Position numbers and translations under genes: made by a program. Of a stretch of DNA of 64,000 nt, positions 1-9,684 are shown piece after piece. The notes under the pieces are model-generated. The model was not told the DNA's origin. It worked only from the letters and a program-made list of their open reading frames with translations, and did no database searches. Within the stretch, counting starts at the first letter, position 1, and every line of letters starts with the position of its first letter. Source of the stretch: JAMQKA01 sp031569985 (GTDB taxonomy: Bacteria; Bacteroidota; Rhodothermia; Balneolales; Balneolaceae); the NCBI RefSeq assembly GCF_031569985.1, contig NZ_JAMQKA010000020.1:34760-98759 (forward strand), read 5' to 3'.

Positions 1-1056
1 ACCTACCCACAAGCAATAATCAGCCATAATAGCAACAAGCCGTTTTTTGTAGCGAGTCCTAAGCTCTTTGCCCTAATGTTTGATGATGAGAGTATAACCA
101 CTAAACCGGTCTCTTTAAATGGAGAGGAATTTATAGCCCGAGAAGTAACTCTTAATGGTAAAGAAGTAAAGGTTGTTAAGCTGGGACAAATAGCAGATGT
201 GAAGCACGGACTAACAACAGGTGATAATTACACTTATATATTTAGAGATGAAAATGGACGAGGTGGATACTCATTAGTTGATCGCTCTTTAGTTGTAGAT
301 CCCAAGAAATACGATTTGCTCACTACTGAAGAAAAAAAGTATGGATTTGATGAAGATAAATTTGATGGCAAATATTTGCTGAAATATGACAAAGGTGGTG
401 AGTCAAGTAGTGGTGATGGTTGGCTACCAAATTACAATGTCGAAACGAGTTATTTTATTGATTGGCGCAGGTCGAGTGTTGAAAAGATGATGAAGCTTAA
501 AGGACATCGACATGACAATCCACAATATTATTTTGAAAAAGGAATAACTTTTTCTTCAAGAGGTGTCTATTCTCCTACTTTTCGTTTTAATCATCCTGGT
601 CCTTTTGATAAAGAAAGTTCATGTATTTTTTTAGCGGAGGATTTAATTAAACCGGTCATTGGTGTCCTCAATTCTAAAATAATACGCTTTTTCTTTCGGA
701 ACATTGTTATCCATACTGTATCAGCTGAAGTTGATACTATTAAAGAAATTCCAATAACGGTGGATAGGATGGTTCTTAAAGAAATTGAAAAAAAAGTGAA
801 TGAAATTTTAGTTAAGCAAGAAGATAATTCTAAATACGATTATTCGAGTAATGAACAGATTGAAATTGATAACCTGGTTTATAATGGTTTTGGTCTTAAT
901 TCAAATGACATTCTCGAAGTAGAAAACTGGTACGCCCGCCGCTATCCCCGGTTGGTAGAGGCCCAAAAAGAAAACCTGGTTGAGCAAGGGAAGCCTACCG
1001 ATTATTTAGAGCTGTATAAGATGGTGGAGGAAGGGGAGAAAATCGCAACAGATTAG
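1..1056 (+). CDS. C-terminal part of an Eco57I/PglX-type DNA adenine methyltransferase (5' truncated by window edge)
   Basis: The reading frame is open from base 1 with no stop, so the ATG at 76 is probably internal and the real start lies left of the window. The motif GLTTGDNYTYIFR resembles the GxxTGDNxxFxR signature that opens the C-terminal target-recognition region of Eco57I-type and BREX PglX-type N6-adenine methyltransferases. Further on come a segment around YFEKGITFSSRGVYSPTF, a GVLNSKIIRFFF segment and a terminal ENWYARRYPRL stretch, also typical of that region. The catalytic NPPY motif is not in the window, so activity cannot be judged. It is the first visible gene of a tightly packed plus-strand defence cluster and ends 6 nt before the KAP NTPase gene. 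Inferred role: self/non-self DNA marking or restriction. Alternatives are a type IIG enzyme or a DISARM-like methylase. Confidence 0.7.
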   Translation, partial: TYPQAIISHNSNKPFFVASPKLFALMFDDESITTKPVSLNGEEFIAREVTLNGKEVKVVKLGQIADVKHGLTTGDNYTYIFRDENGRGGYSLVDRSLVVDPKKYDLLTTEEKKYGFDEDKFDGKYLLKYDKGGESSSGDGWLPNYNVETSYFIDWRRSSVEKMMKLKGHRHDNPQYYFEKGITFSSRGVYSPTFRFNHPGPFDKESSCIFLAEDLIKPVIGVLNSKIIRFFFRNIVIHTVSAEVDTIKEIPITVDRMVLKEIEKKVNEILVKQEDNSKYDYSSNEQIEIDNLVYNGFGLNSNDILEVENWYARRYPRLVEAQKENLVEQGKPTDYLELYKMVEEGEKIATD

Positions 1057-1062
1057 ATTAGT

Positions 1063-3285
1063 ATGTTAAATTCTGAAAGAGAAGAAGTAATTTATGCTGG
1101 TGATCAGGCTTTAAAAGATCCTGATGATGATAAGTTTAACAGAGCTGGATTTGCTAAGCGAGTCTCAAAAATATTAACAAATAAGCAAGATTCGGCCCCT
1201 CTTGTAATTGGGATTTATGGCAAATGGGGAGAAGGAAAAACAAGTGTTGTAAACTTTATCAAGCACTATCTTGATCAAAATGATGATATAATCTATTTAG
1301 ATTTTAATCCTTGGCGGTACAATGATGAGGATGAGCTCTTAAATAGCTTCTTTAAGCAGTTTTCTCAAGGAATAAGTAAAAAGCTTGGAGTTAAAGGTAA
1401 AGAAATTGCAAAAGGATTACTTACCTATTCAGGTTTAATTTTAGCGTTTGCAGAGCCTATCACTGGTTTAAGTGTTTTGTCGAGTCTCGGATGGATAGAC
1501 AAACTTAAGGCTTTATTTAGTAGTGCAAATAATTTTGTTTCAAGTAATGATCTGCAACCCTTGGTAGATTCAGTTCAAGAATCGCTTGAAAACTCTACTA
1601 CTCTTGAAAAGCAAAAGGAAAATATAAATGAGGAATTAAAGAAGACAGGCAAAAAGCACGTTGTTTTCATAGACGATATCGACCGTTTAGACAATAAAGA
1701 AATACAGTTACTCTTCCGGATCATCAAACTCACTGCTGATTTTGAAAATGTGATTTATGTCCTCTCCTTTGATCCTGAAATGGTTGCAGCAGCACTGGAT
1801 GAAAAGTATCCTGGTGATGAGAATGAATCGGGATTAAACTTTCTTGAAAAGATCATCCAAGTCCCTTTAAAACTCCCAAAAGTTAGAAGAACAGATCTTT
1901 TAAATGATGTCTTGTTTCCTGGAATCAACGATCTGTTGGAAACCTATTCTTTTAACTTAAATAATGAAGAAGAACGTAATATCGCAGATGCGCTACAAGG
2001 CAATTTAGAGAGAAGACTTTCAACTCCAAGAATGGTTAAACGGTATTTAAATGGCCTTGCTTTTGCACTTCCAATTCTAAAAGGAGAAGCTAATCCGCAT
2101 GATATAATCTTGGTGGAAGGATTACGAATCTGCTATCCGGAAGCCTATGACTTCGTATATAGAAACAAAGGAGTTTTTATTTCTGATTTTAAGAAATCAG
2201 TATATCCATCTTCAGATGAAGTAAAGAAGGAACATGAAGAAATCAGGGAAGATTTTTTTAAGAGCAGAGATAAAGATTTAAGGATTTTACTTGGTAATTT
2301 ATTTCCAAGGATAGGTAAAAATAATTTCACAAATATTTCAGATGATGAGTTATCAGAGGCTCAGCGTATAAGTTCTTCTCATTATTTTGAAAGATATTTT
2401 ACCTATTCGGTTCCAAATCAGGATATAAAAGATCAAGATTTCCAAGATTTTTTAGAACGGTTTTCAAAAGGTGATGAAGAAGGAAGCATTAAAAAGGCCA
2501 GAATGCTAATTGAACAAACTGATAATGATGTTTTTATAAGAAAACTTGAAGAAAATGAAGAGAAAATCCTTAATTCTATAGATCCCTCCTTTGCTATACT
2601 TCTCTCAAAGTTAGGCCACTATTTTTCCAAGCGTAATGCAGGCATAAATTTTAGTTCCCCCCTTCGTCGAGTCTCAAAACTTATCAGGGATATTATTGTT
2701 AGCATCTCTAAAAGTAATAGATATGAATTGAGTGAAAAAGTTCTGGAGCATTGTAGCAATATTGTACTCACAGCAGAAATAGGAAGACATCTTCACAAAC
2801 AAAATAATGACGAACGGATATTAACCGATGAAGAGCATGAAAAGTTGGTGAAATTTGTGTCCGGAAAAATTCGAGAAGATGCCAAAAAAAATGGGCCATT
2901 TTATGAGAGAGAAAATACGGAACAGGATTCTGTATTTCTTTTTAATATTTGGAAGGCTGGGTCTACTGGGAGGGAGGTGTCTAATCATATAAAACAAAAA
3001 ATTGGTAATTCTCCAGATAGTGCTATTCAATTCTTACGCTCATTTATGGCTACAGTCCATTCTTCAGAGGGATACTTTCAACATGGGAAATTTGAAATTG
3101 ACGAATATAATTATGTCAAAGATTTGATCGATCCAAAGTTTATTTATGATTTGCTGAAAAAAGAATATTCAGATGTAATGGATCAACCGAAGAGCATACG
3201 AATAATTAGCTATAATGATGACTTTGAAAAGGGTCTGGCGCAAAAGTTTGCTTATTATTATTTGAATGACGAAAAAGATAAATAA
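1063..3285 (+). CDS. KAP-family P-loop NTPase
   Basis: 740 residues. A Walker A motif (GIYGKWGEGKTS, residues 50-61), the KAP-specific DFNPWRYND block (80-88) and a Walker B VVFIDDIDRLD (200-210) identify a KAP NTPase (KAP_NTPase, PF07693). Between Walker A and B lies a hydrophobic stretch (about 118-143), matching the membrane insertion characteristic of the family, so the protein is probably attached to the inner face of the cytoplasmic membrane. The C-terminal 400 residues are helical and charged, without a motif I recognise. It starts 6 nt after the methyltransferase gene and overlaps the next start codon (TAATG), indicating translational coupling to the small membrane protein. KAP NTPases recur in phage-defence islands; the specific function here is unknown. 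Low GC. Confidence 0.85.
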   Translation: MLNSEREEVIYAGDQALKDPDDDKFNRAGFAKRVSKILTNKQDSAPLVIGIYGKWGEGKTSVVNFIKHYLDQNDDIIYLDFNPWRYNDEDELLNSFFKQFSQGISKKLGVKGKEIAKGLLTYSGLILAFAEPITGLSVLSSLGWIDKLKALFSSANNFVSSNDLQPLVDSVQESLENSTTLEKQKENINEELKKTGKKHVVFIDDIDRLDNKEIQLLFRIIKLTADFENVIYVLSFDPEMVAAALDEKYPGDENESGLNFLEKIIQVPLKLPKVRRTDLLNDVLFPGINDLLETYSFNLNNEEERNIADALQGNLERRLSTPRMVKRYLNGLAFALPILKGEANPHDIILVEGLRICYPEAYDFVYRNKGVFISDFKKSVYPSSDEVKKEHEEIREDFFKSRDKDLRILLGNLFPRIGKNNFTNISDDELSEAQRISSSHYFERYFTYSVPNQDIKDQDFQDFLERFSKGDEEGSIKKARMLIEQTDNDVFIRKLEENEEKILNSIDPSFAILLSKLGHYFSKRNAGINFSSPLRRVSKLIRDIIVSISKSNRYELSEKVLEHCSNIVLTAEIGRHLHKQNNDERILTDEEHEKLVKFVSGKIREDAKKNGPFYERENTEQDSVFLFNIWKAGSTGREVSNHIKQKIGNSPDSAIQFLRSFMATVHSSEGYFQHGKFEIDEYNYVKDLIDPKFIYDLLKKEYSDVMDQPKSIRIISYNDDFEKGLAQKFAYYYLNDEKDK

Positions 3286-3797
3286 TGAGAGAAAAGAAAT
3301 TCAGCATTTGGAACATACTGATTGTACTAATTCTGATTGCCCTTGTAGTTATTTGGCTCATATCATTAGGGCAGGTATCATCAGATGAAATATCACGACC
3401 TGATGAGTTTAAAGAAGATCGGGAGCATGCAAAACGCAAACATAAATGGTATAAAACGAAATTAAGGAGTCAGAAGAAGTTAAAAGCCCAACTCGACAAG
3501 AAGTTCAAATTAATCCATTTTGGAATGCGAATGGGTTTATTCCTCTTGTGGGTCGGGACCATGTTAGGCTTGCACTTCTTGGGACTAATAGCTGGTTTAG
3601 GAGGAGTCGTGGCTTATACCGCTGGTATTTCTGGTTGTGTAATTGGAGCCAATTACTTGTCCACGGGCACTTATTATGATTTAAAGGAACTTGCCGATAT
3701 TGTAAAAATCCGATCCGAAAACTGGGTTTATGGAAAGTTTACAGATTTGGATGAACGAATTGAATTCAGTCAGAATAAGGCCGAACAGCATATCTGA
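3285..3797 (+). CDS. Small membrane protein, unknown function, coupled to the KAP NTPase
   Basis: 170 residues. Residues about 8-28 (ILIVLILIALVVIWLISL) form one transmembrane helix. A second hydrophobic region (about 76-127, glycine-rich) can span the membrane once or twice. Between them is a basic, Lys/Arg-rich segment (about 45-73) that would lie in the cytoplasm. The start codon shares one base with the stop of the KAP gene, so the two are probably made together and may form a membrane complex. I do not recognise the family. The roughly 110 nt gap to the next ATG start is the largest space in the first half of the cluster. Confidence 0.65.
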   Translation: MREKKFSIWNILIVLILIALVVIWLISLGQVSSDEISRPDEFKEDREHAKRKHKWYKTKLRSQKKLKAQLDKKFKLIHFGMRMGLFLLWVGTMLGLHFLGLIAGLGGVVAYTAGISGCVIGANYLSTGTYYDLKELADIVKIRSENWVYGKFTDLDERIEFSQNKAEQHI

Positions 3798-3906
3798 TTT
3801 AGATATTGAGAGTACAAACCAGTATTAATTATTGATAAGCAGAACGAAAGAGCCTTTATGGCTTATTAAACGGGTTTTATTTACTTCAACAAAATTATTG
3901 GTTGTT

Positions 3907-5832
3907 ATGAATGATGGGGTATTTCTACAAAAACTTAGAATCTGGAATTTTAGATCATTTGGGACAAAGGGTGATGATTTAGCGGTCAATAAAGAAAATC
4001 CAGGAATTGAAGTCACTTTAAATCCCAAATTAAACGTCTTAATTGGTGAAAATGATTCTGGGAAAACCGCTATAATCGATGCGATCAGATATGTTTTAGG
4101 AACCCGAACTTATGATAATCAGCGTCTTGATCAGAATGATTTTCACTTCAATAAAGTGGGAGAACAGGCTGAAGAACTTAAAATAGTATGTTTGTTTAAA
4201 GGATTTACGTCAAAACAAGCAGGAAAATTTTTAGAATGGATTCATACTGATGAAGATGGGAATTATGAGCTTCGAGTTTGGCTGTCAGCTACTTTAAAAG
4301 ATCACAAAGTAGTCCAGAATATTAGAGCTGGTATCGATGAAGATGGAGCATTTTTAGAAGGTGGCGCTCGAGATTTATTGAGAACTACATATTTAAAACC
4401 TTTACGAGATGCGGAAACTGAGTTATCTCCGGGTTATAGATCTCGGTTAGCTCAGATTCTCTTAAACCATTCTGTTTTTATCAAAGAAAAGGATGAAGAT
4501 GGAATAGAGAAAGAACATCCTTTAGAAGCACGAATCAGTGAAGCAAATGAAAAAATAAAAGAGTTTTTTGAGCACTTTGAAGTAGACGGTGGTGTTGAAG
4601 GCGGAAAAGAGATAACAGAAGCCTTAAAAAGGCATACAAAAAGTTTTCTACACAGTACAGATTCAAGGGAACCGATTTTCAATGTTTCTGAACCTTATCT
4701 ACCAAGAATTCTACGAAAATTGGGGTTAGAACTTGAAGAGCATAAAACAGGGTTAGGATCCCTGAATAAGCTGTTTATGGCTGCTGAATTGCTACAGCTT
4801 GAGATTGAAGAAGGCCTACGATTGGCTTTGATTGAAGAATTAGAGGCCCATTTGCATCCACAAGCTCAATTGAGAGTAATCAATGCCCTTAGAAATATTG
4901 AAGCAAAAACTCAATTCATTCTTTCTACCCATAGTACTACGCTTGCCTCTAATATACCTTTGGAGAATTTGATACTTTGTTATAAAGAGCCTGATGGCTC
5001 AAGTATCTTTTCTTTACAAAAAGAGGAAACGGGACTTGAAGACGATGACTACGAATTTTTATATCGCTTTCTCGATGCTACCAAGTCCAATCTGTTTTTT
5101 GCCAGAGGAGTAATTATAGTTGAAGGAGATGCAGAGAACATTCTTTTACCTACTGTTGCAAGATTACTCAACAGAAGCCTTTTTAGATATGGAGTTTCTA
5201 TTGTTAATGTGGGAAGTAAAGCACTATTACGGTATGTGAAAATATTTAGGCGTTCAAATAGTAAATCATTGCCTGTAAATGTTGCAGTAGTTACTGATTT
5301 AGACATTACTCAAACAAAAAATGATGATGGTGAAATTGTTCAAAAGAAAGAAGAATTAGACAAAGAAGAAGAAATAATAAAGTTAGAAAATGAGTATAAT
5401 TCACAAGAGGATAGTAATATTAAAGTTTTTAGTTCACCTCTATGGACATTAGAGTTTGATATGGCGAAAGGTGAATTAGCACCATATGTAAATAAAGCAG
5501 TAACAATTGCACATAGAATTCAGAATAGAGTTAAACGAAAAGACTTTTCTGAAATTCCTAAAGTGAAATTTGTTGAATGGAATGAAGAAGCCAAAAGAAA
5601 ATTGGAAGGTTGGAAGGAAGATGGTTTGACCCAGAAGGAAATTGCCTATGAAATTTATGATGAGTTAGATCGATTAGCATCCAAAACAGTGACAGCTCAA
5701 TGGTTAACGAGGATCTTAAAAGAAAATGAAGAAGAGATAAAAGAGATAATAATGCGAGACGAGCAGCTTAAATATATACGAGACGCTATTTATCATGTAA
5801 CAGAATTTCCTGATAATGAAGATAACGAATGA
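3907..5832 (+). CDS. OLD-family ATPase/TOPRIM nuclease (GajA-like)
   Basis: 641 residues from the ATG at 3907. An in-frame TTG at 3832 would add 25 residues, but the conserved fold starts at LQKLRIWNFRSFG, which favours the ATG. An ABC-type ATPase head is present: P-loop GENDSGKT (47-54), LIEELEAHLHP (308-318, Walker B/D-loop) and LSTHS (339-343). The C-terminal TOPRIM nuclease domain has VEGDAE (Glu406) and TDLD (Asp464/466). Class 2 OLD nucleases are paired with UvrD-like helicases and form the Gabija anti-phage system (GajA/GajB). Here the 3' end overlaps such a helicase gene by 17 nt. Expected action: ATP-gated DNA nicking upon infection. The C-terminal helix-rich extension after TOPRIM (about 560-641) has a possible DNA-binding look (DGLTQKEIAYEIYDEL), which is inference only. 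Confidence 0.88.
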   Translation: MNDGVFLQKLRIWNFRSFGTKGDDLAVNKENPGIEVTLNPKLNVLIGENDSGKTAIIDAIRYVLGTRTYDNQRLDQNDFHFNKVGEQAEELKIVCLFKGFTSKQAGKFLEWIHTDEDGNYELRVWLSATLKDHKVVQNIRAGIDEDGAFLEGGARDLLRTTYLKPLRDAETELSPGYRSRLAQILLNHSVFIKEKDEDGIEKEHPLEARISEANEKIKEFFEHFEVDGGVEGGKEITEALKRHTKSFLHSTDSREPIFNVSEPYLPRILRKLGLELEEHKTGLGSLNKLFMAAELLQLEIEEGLRLALIEELEAHLHPQAQLRVINALRNIEAKTQFILSTHSTTLASNIPLENLILCYKEPDGSSIFSLQKEETGLEDDDYEFLYRFLDATKSNLFFARGVIIVEGDAENILLPTVARLLNRSLFRYGVSIVNVGSKALLRYVKIFRRSNSKSLPVNVAVVTDLDITQTKNDDGEIVQKKEELDKEEEIIKLENEYNSQEDSNIKVFSSPLWTLEFDMAKGELAPYVNKAVTIAHRIQNRVKRKDFSEIPKVKFVEWNEEAKRKLEGWKEDGLTQKEIAYEIYDELDRLASKTVTAQWLTRILKENEEEIKEIIMRDEQLKYIRDAIYHVTEFPDNEDNE

Positions 5833-7786
5833 GGATATAGAGCGCGTTGAAAAATTATTTTTTCCAGATGGTGGGGATTTTAAAGACGAAAATGACGAGC
5901 GTTATGATTTTATCAAATGTTTGGATCAGTCGGTAGACGTCCATGCATGTCCCGGTAGTGGTAAAACAACCAGTTTGCTTGCTAAACTTTATCTGCTTTC
6001 TGAGAAGATGCCATTCCCAGATGGTAGAGCGATTTGTGTATTAACGCATACAAACGTAGCTATTGATACCATTAAAAATAGATTGGGTAGTAAAGCGAAT
6101 CGTTTATTCCGATACCCTAATTTTTTTGGTACGATCCAATCATTTATTGATCGATTTCTAGCAATACCTTACTTCACTCAATCTACTAAGAGAAGAGTTC
6201 AGCAAATTGATACTGAAGCACAAATGCGAAGGATGAATAATACCTTTTGGTTGGAGGGTATTGCCAGACAGACATTTAATAATCTAAGATACTATAACCA
6301 CAGAGCTAATAATGGAACTGGGATATTTGGCTATTATACTTACTACAAAAACGAAAAGGATACATTCCATTTAATTGATAACAATTCTAATAAAATAATT
6401 AATATAAGTAAACCAGGACGTGGTAGTTGGTCAGACTCAGAAAAAGAACAGATCAAAGCGGCAGCAATAAAATTAAAAAATAAGGTGGTTTTTGAAGATG
6501 GAGTTCTAAGTTATGATGATGCTTATCAATTGGCTTTGAAATACTTAAAGGAACAAGATGATTTGAATTCCTTATTTAGTAATAGGTTTGGATATGTATT
6601 TATTGATGAAATGCAGGATACCTACCCTTATCAATTAAAAATAATTGATCAACTTTTTGATGATTCAGTAATAGTCCAGCGTATTGGAGATCTTAACCAA
6701 GCTATTTTGGCTGGCAAAGACGGCGAAACTGCCTGGTCGAAAGATGATGAACATTTAAAAATAACAGGCTCCTGGCGATTCTCGCAATCTATAGCAGATG
6801 TTTTGCGTAGTGTTGCACTTGAGCCCCAAGAAGATTTAGTAGGTTTTAATGAAGCAGATATTCCACCCCATATCATTGTCTGTGATAATAATGACAGAGA
6901 TGAAGTTTTGCAGAAGTTTGTAGAATTAATTGATAAGTATAATCTGACTACTAAATCCGATGAAACAGGTTATCCCTTTAAAGCTATAGGATGGGTGGGC
7001 AAGGAAAAAGATGGTCTTACAATAGGTGATTATTTCGAAGGATATAACAAAAAGCTAAATAGTAGCCGACGAACTTTCCCCAATTTTATAACATTGATTG
7101 CTTGCAGTTTAGAAGCAACTCCAAAAGAGTTTAGAGATAACATTATAAATGGATTGCTAGAAATATTATTTCTCGAAAATGTATATCGGGAAGATACCGA
7201 ACAAAAAAGAAGACATTCTAAAACCAGTCTACTGAAATTTATTGAAGAAATAGATCAGGAGTTATTGAGTGACTTCCAATCTCAAATATCCATCTGGTAT
7301 TTGAAGAGCAAAGAAATATCGATTGAAAATCTTCACGAAAAAATAAGCGACTATTTCCAAAATGTACTATTCCCAACATCGGAACTTGAAATAAATGGAA
7401 ATGGGAAAGAGTACTTGATCGAGGAAGAAATCAAAGATATAAATCCTACACAAGCGGAAGCTTCTAATATTTATAGATCGTCCACAGAAGAATTGCAAGA
7501 TATTGGTGTATATGTAGATACAGTTCATTCCGTCAAAGGAGAGACACATACAGCTACTCTCTACCTTGAAACAAAATATTATAATACGTGCGGCAATTTT
7601 CTTATAAATGAGTTGAAAGGGACTCCATATGATGGAACTGATGGCTCACGTAAAGAAATGTGTATAAAAGTAGCCCATGTTGGGCTCTCAAGGCCAACTG
7701 ATCTTTTGTGTGTTGCTATAAGTCGGGAGTTGATAAATGAAAACAGAGAAGAGTTAGAAGATTTTGGATGGGAAATTATAGATTAG
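5816..7786 (+). CDS. UvrD/PcrA-like SF1 helicase (GajB-like)
   Basis: 656 residues. SF1A helicase motifs appear in order: I, ACPGSGKTT (44-52); Ia, CVLTHTNVAIDTI; II, FIDEMQD (about 262-268); III, QRIGDLNQAI; IV, GSWRFSQSIADVL; V, DTVHSVKGETH; VI, VGLSRPTDLLCVAIS (about 622-636). It starts inside the last codons of the OLD nuclease gene (17-nt overlap), an arrangement shared with Gabija GajA-GajB, so the two are likely translationally coupled and form one complex. It is longer than most GajB proteins as I remember them (around 500 residues), so a divergent subtype or another OLD-helicase pair is possible. It ends 7 nt before the next gene. Confidence 0.87.
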   Translation: MKITNEDIERVEKLFFPDGGDFKDENDERYDFIKCLDQSVDVHACPGSGKTTSLLAKLYLLSEKMPFPDGRAICVLTHTNVAIDTIKNRLGSKANRLFRYPNFFGTIQSFIDRFLAIPYFTQSTKRRVQQIDTEAQMRRMNNTFWLEGIARQTFNNLRYYNHRANNGTGIFGYYTYYKNEKDTFHLIDNNSNKIINISKPGRGSWSDSEKEQIKAAAIKLKNKVVFEDGVLSYDDAYQLALKYLKEQDDLNSLFSNRFGYVFIDEMQDTYPYQLKIIDQLFDDSVIVQRIGDLNQAILAGKDGETAWSKDDEHLKITGSWRFSQSIADVLRSVALEPQEDLVGFNEADIPPHIIVCDNNDRDEVLQKFVELIDKYNLTTKSDETGYPFKAIGWVGKEKDGLTIGDYFEGYNKKLNSSRRTFPNFITLIACSLEATPKEFRDNIINGLLEILFLENVYREDTEQKRRHSKTSLLKFIEEIDQELLSDFQSQISIWYLKSKEISIENLHEKISDYFQNVLFPTSELEINGNGKEYLIEEEIKDINPTQAEASNIYRSSTEELQDIGVYVDTVHSVKGETHTATLYLETKYYNTCGNFLINELKGTPYDGTDGSRKEMCIKVAHVGLSRPTDLLCVAISRELINENREELEDFGWEIID

Positions 7787-7793
7787 GTAAGTT

Positions 7794-8666
7794 ATGGAAA
7801 TAGAAAAGATCAAAGAATTCATTGTAGATGATACACTAAGAATTGAACTTCATGATCTGATGGCTAATGATCTTGAAACACTTCTGGAAAGCTTTGACAG
7901 TGAAAAGTTTTCCGGTGAAACCAAGTTTTCCTATGAAGAGTTTGAAAACCGTATTAAAAGATGTGAGGAGTTGGTAAAAGAACTCTGTCAGATTAGTGCG
8001 TTACTTGGTTATTGGGGATCAAAGAAACAGATTAATAACTATGTATTCCCAATAATGACACTTTCAAATAAATATAAAGGTTCAAAAGAAAGTAAGGGTT
8101 GGAAAGCTGTCAAGTGGCACTCAATCCGTCTATTATTTTATTATGGAGGTATCACAGCTTTGGCTGCAGGAAATTATCGTAAATTGTATCAGCTTTTTGA
8201 TTTACGAATAACCGATTCCAGCCGAACGGTGCAGAAAATATCTATTTGTGAATCTTTAACTGCTGTTAATAGCCGAATGGATAGCCTCTATAACAAATTG
8301 ATGGAAAACAAAGATCATACAACACCATTAAGTGAATATCTTTTTCACCAGATTAAGCCAATAATGAATGAAGTGATTTATCTTGGTCCAAGTTTTGAAT
8401 CTTTATTTGATCGGTTTGAGATTTTGTATGCATTGGATTATATAAATCGTACGAATGATGAAATACCGGAAAAGGCATGGGCTCCAACAGGGAGATTCGT
8501 ACTTAAACAATATGGAGATAATCCATTTCAAGAGATTATTAAAGAAGCTGAATTAAAAGAGGAGGATTGGGCTCTTTTAAGGTCTGGATTCTTTAGAGGA
8601 AGTTATTCTCGTTTCCAACAAATTTGCACATCGTTTCAGGAAAGACTTCAACGATTTCGGTTTTAG
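7794..8666 (+). CDS. Unknown protein in the defence cluster
   Basis: 290 residues, predicted to be mostly helical, with a charged N-terminal half and a short hydrophobic patch (about 109-122, RLLFYYGGITALAAG) that is too weak to call a transmembrane helix. I see no enzymatic motif. The patch resembles segments I recall from helical sensor or effector domains of other bacterial defence proteins, but that is impression only. It lies 7 nt after the helicase gene and 24 nt before the TIR gene, so it is probably co-transcribed with both. It may be the partner of the TIR protein or an extra subunit of the OLD-helicase pair. Low GC like its left neighbours. Confidence 0.6.
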   Translation: MEIEKIKEFIVDDTLRIELHDLMANDLETLLESFDSEKFSGETKFSYEEFENRIKRCEELVKELCQISALLGYWGSKKQINNYVFPIMTLSNKYKGSKESKGWKAVKWHSIRLLFYYGGITALAAGNYRKLYQLFDLRITDSSRTVQKISICESLTAVNSRMDSLYNKLMENKDHTTPLSEYLFHQIKPIMNEVIYLGPSFESLFDRFEILYALDYINRTNDEIPEKAWAPTGRFVLKQYGDNPFQEIIKEAELKEEDWALLRSGFFRGSYSRFQQICTSFQERLQRFRF

Positions 8667-8690
8667 GTCTAAAATCAAATATTTCTGCTT

Positions 8691-9662
8691 ATGTCTAAAG
8701 TATTCATGTCATATTCCCATAAAGACGAAGAGTTAAGAGATGAGTTAGAGATACATCTTTCAATGCTTAAACGGAAAGGACTGATTTCAACTTGGCACGA
8801 TCGTAAAATTTTACCGGGAGATGATTTTAAAAATGAAATAGATGAGAATATTGAGGATGCAGATATCATTTTATTATTGATAAGTCCATATTTTCTGGAC
8901 TCTGATTACTGTTTTGACATTGAGTTAGAAAGAGCTTTAGAAAGACATGACAATGGAGAGGCCAGAGTGATTCCAATCATTCTGGAACATTGTCATTGGC
9001 AGATTGCTGAGTTTAGTAAGCTGCAAGCTCTACCTGAAGATGGAAGACCAGTTACCGATTATCCCAATCAGCACAAAGCTTTTACTCAAATAGCAAAGGG
9101 AATAAGACAGGCTATACAAAAGAGTGGTGGGAAACCTTCAGGTTCATCCCCTTCTCAAAGTGATATTCAACAAGAAGATACATCCGCAGCTCAAAGAAAA
9201 GATCCTCAACGATCTTCAAACCTTAGAGTAAGGAAAAGCTTTTCAGACAAAGAAAAAGACGATTTTCTAAGAAATGCCTTCGACTATATCTACAAATTTT
9301 TCAAAAACTCACTGGAAGAATTAGAAGAACGTAGCTCATTTATTGATTCTAATATTGAGCGCATAAATCCCCAAACGTTCACCGTAAAAATATATAAAGA
9401 GGAGAAGCTGGTTAACAAGTGTAAAATTTGGAGAGGTGGCGACTTAGGAAGTTCTCAGGCTATCAAATATTCAAATTCTATTGGTAATCGAAATAGTTTC
9501 AATATGATGTATACTGTTGAAGATGATGGTTATACCCAATATTTGAAGTCTAGTGGACTAAGCTCAACTACATTTTTTGATTTTGATGAAAAAGAAGATT
9601 TAAGTGAAAAAGGAGCATCGGAGCAGATGTGGGCTATGTTGATAGAGCCTTTGCAACGATGA
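8691..9662 (+). CDS. TIR-domain protein with unknown C-terminal domain
   Basis: 323 residues. The N-terminal about 140 residues form a TIR domain: KVFMSYSHKDEELRDELE (3-20), ISTWHDRKILPGDDF (32-46), IILLLISPYFLDSDYCFDIELERALE (about 59-84, in two helices/strands) and VIPIILEHCHWQ. A glutamate at 78 or 80 in the DIELERAL helix is the candidate catalytic residue for NAD+ cleavage; which one cannot be decided here. A low-complexity Ser/Gln linker (about 150-190) leads to a C-terminal domain (about 195-320) that I do not recognise and that presumably senses infection or binds a partner. Bacterial TIR proteins deplete NAD+ or make signalling nucleotides during abortive infection. This one is embedded in the co-directional cluster (24 nt after the unknown gene, 22 nt before the HNH gene). 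Confidence 0.85.
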   Translation: MSKVFMSYSHKDEELRDELEIHLSMLKRKGLISTWHDRKILPGDDFKNEIDENIEDADIILLLISPYFLDSDYCFDIELERALERHDNGEARVIPIILEHCHWQIAEFSKLQALPEDGRPVTDYPNQHKAFTQIAKGIRQAIQKSGGKPSGSSPSQSDIQQEDTSAAQRKDPQRSSNLRVRKSFSDKEKDDFLRNAFDYIYKFFKNSLEELEERSSFIDSNIERINPQTFTVKIYKEEKLVNKCKIWRGGDLGSSQAIKYSNSIGNRNSFNMMYTVEDDGYTQYLKSSGLSSTTFFDFDEKEDLSEKGASEQMWAMLIEPLQR

Positions 9663-9684
9663 AGACTTATGGTTTGGTTAACTC

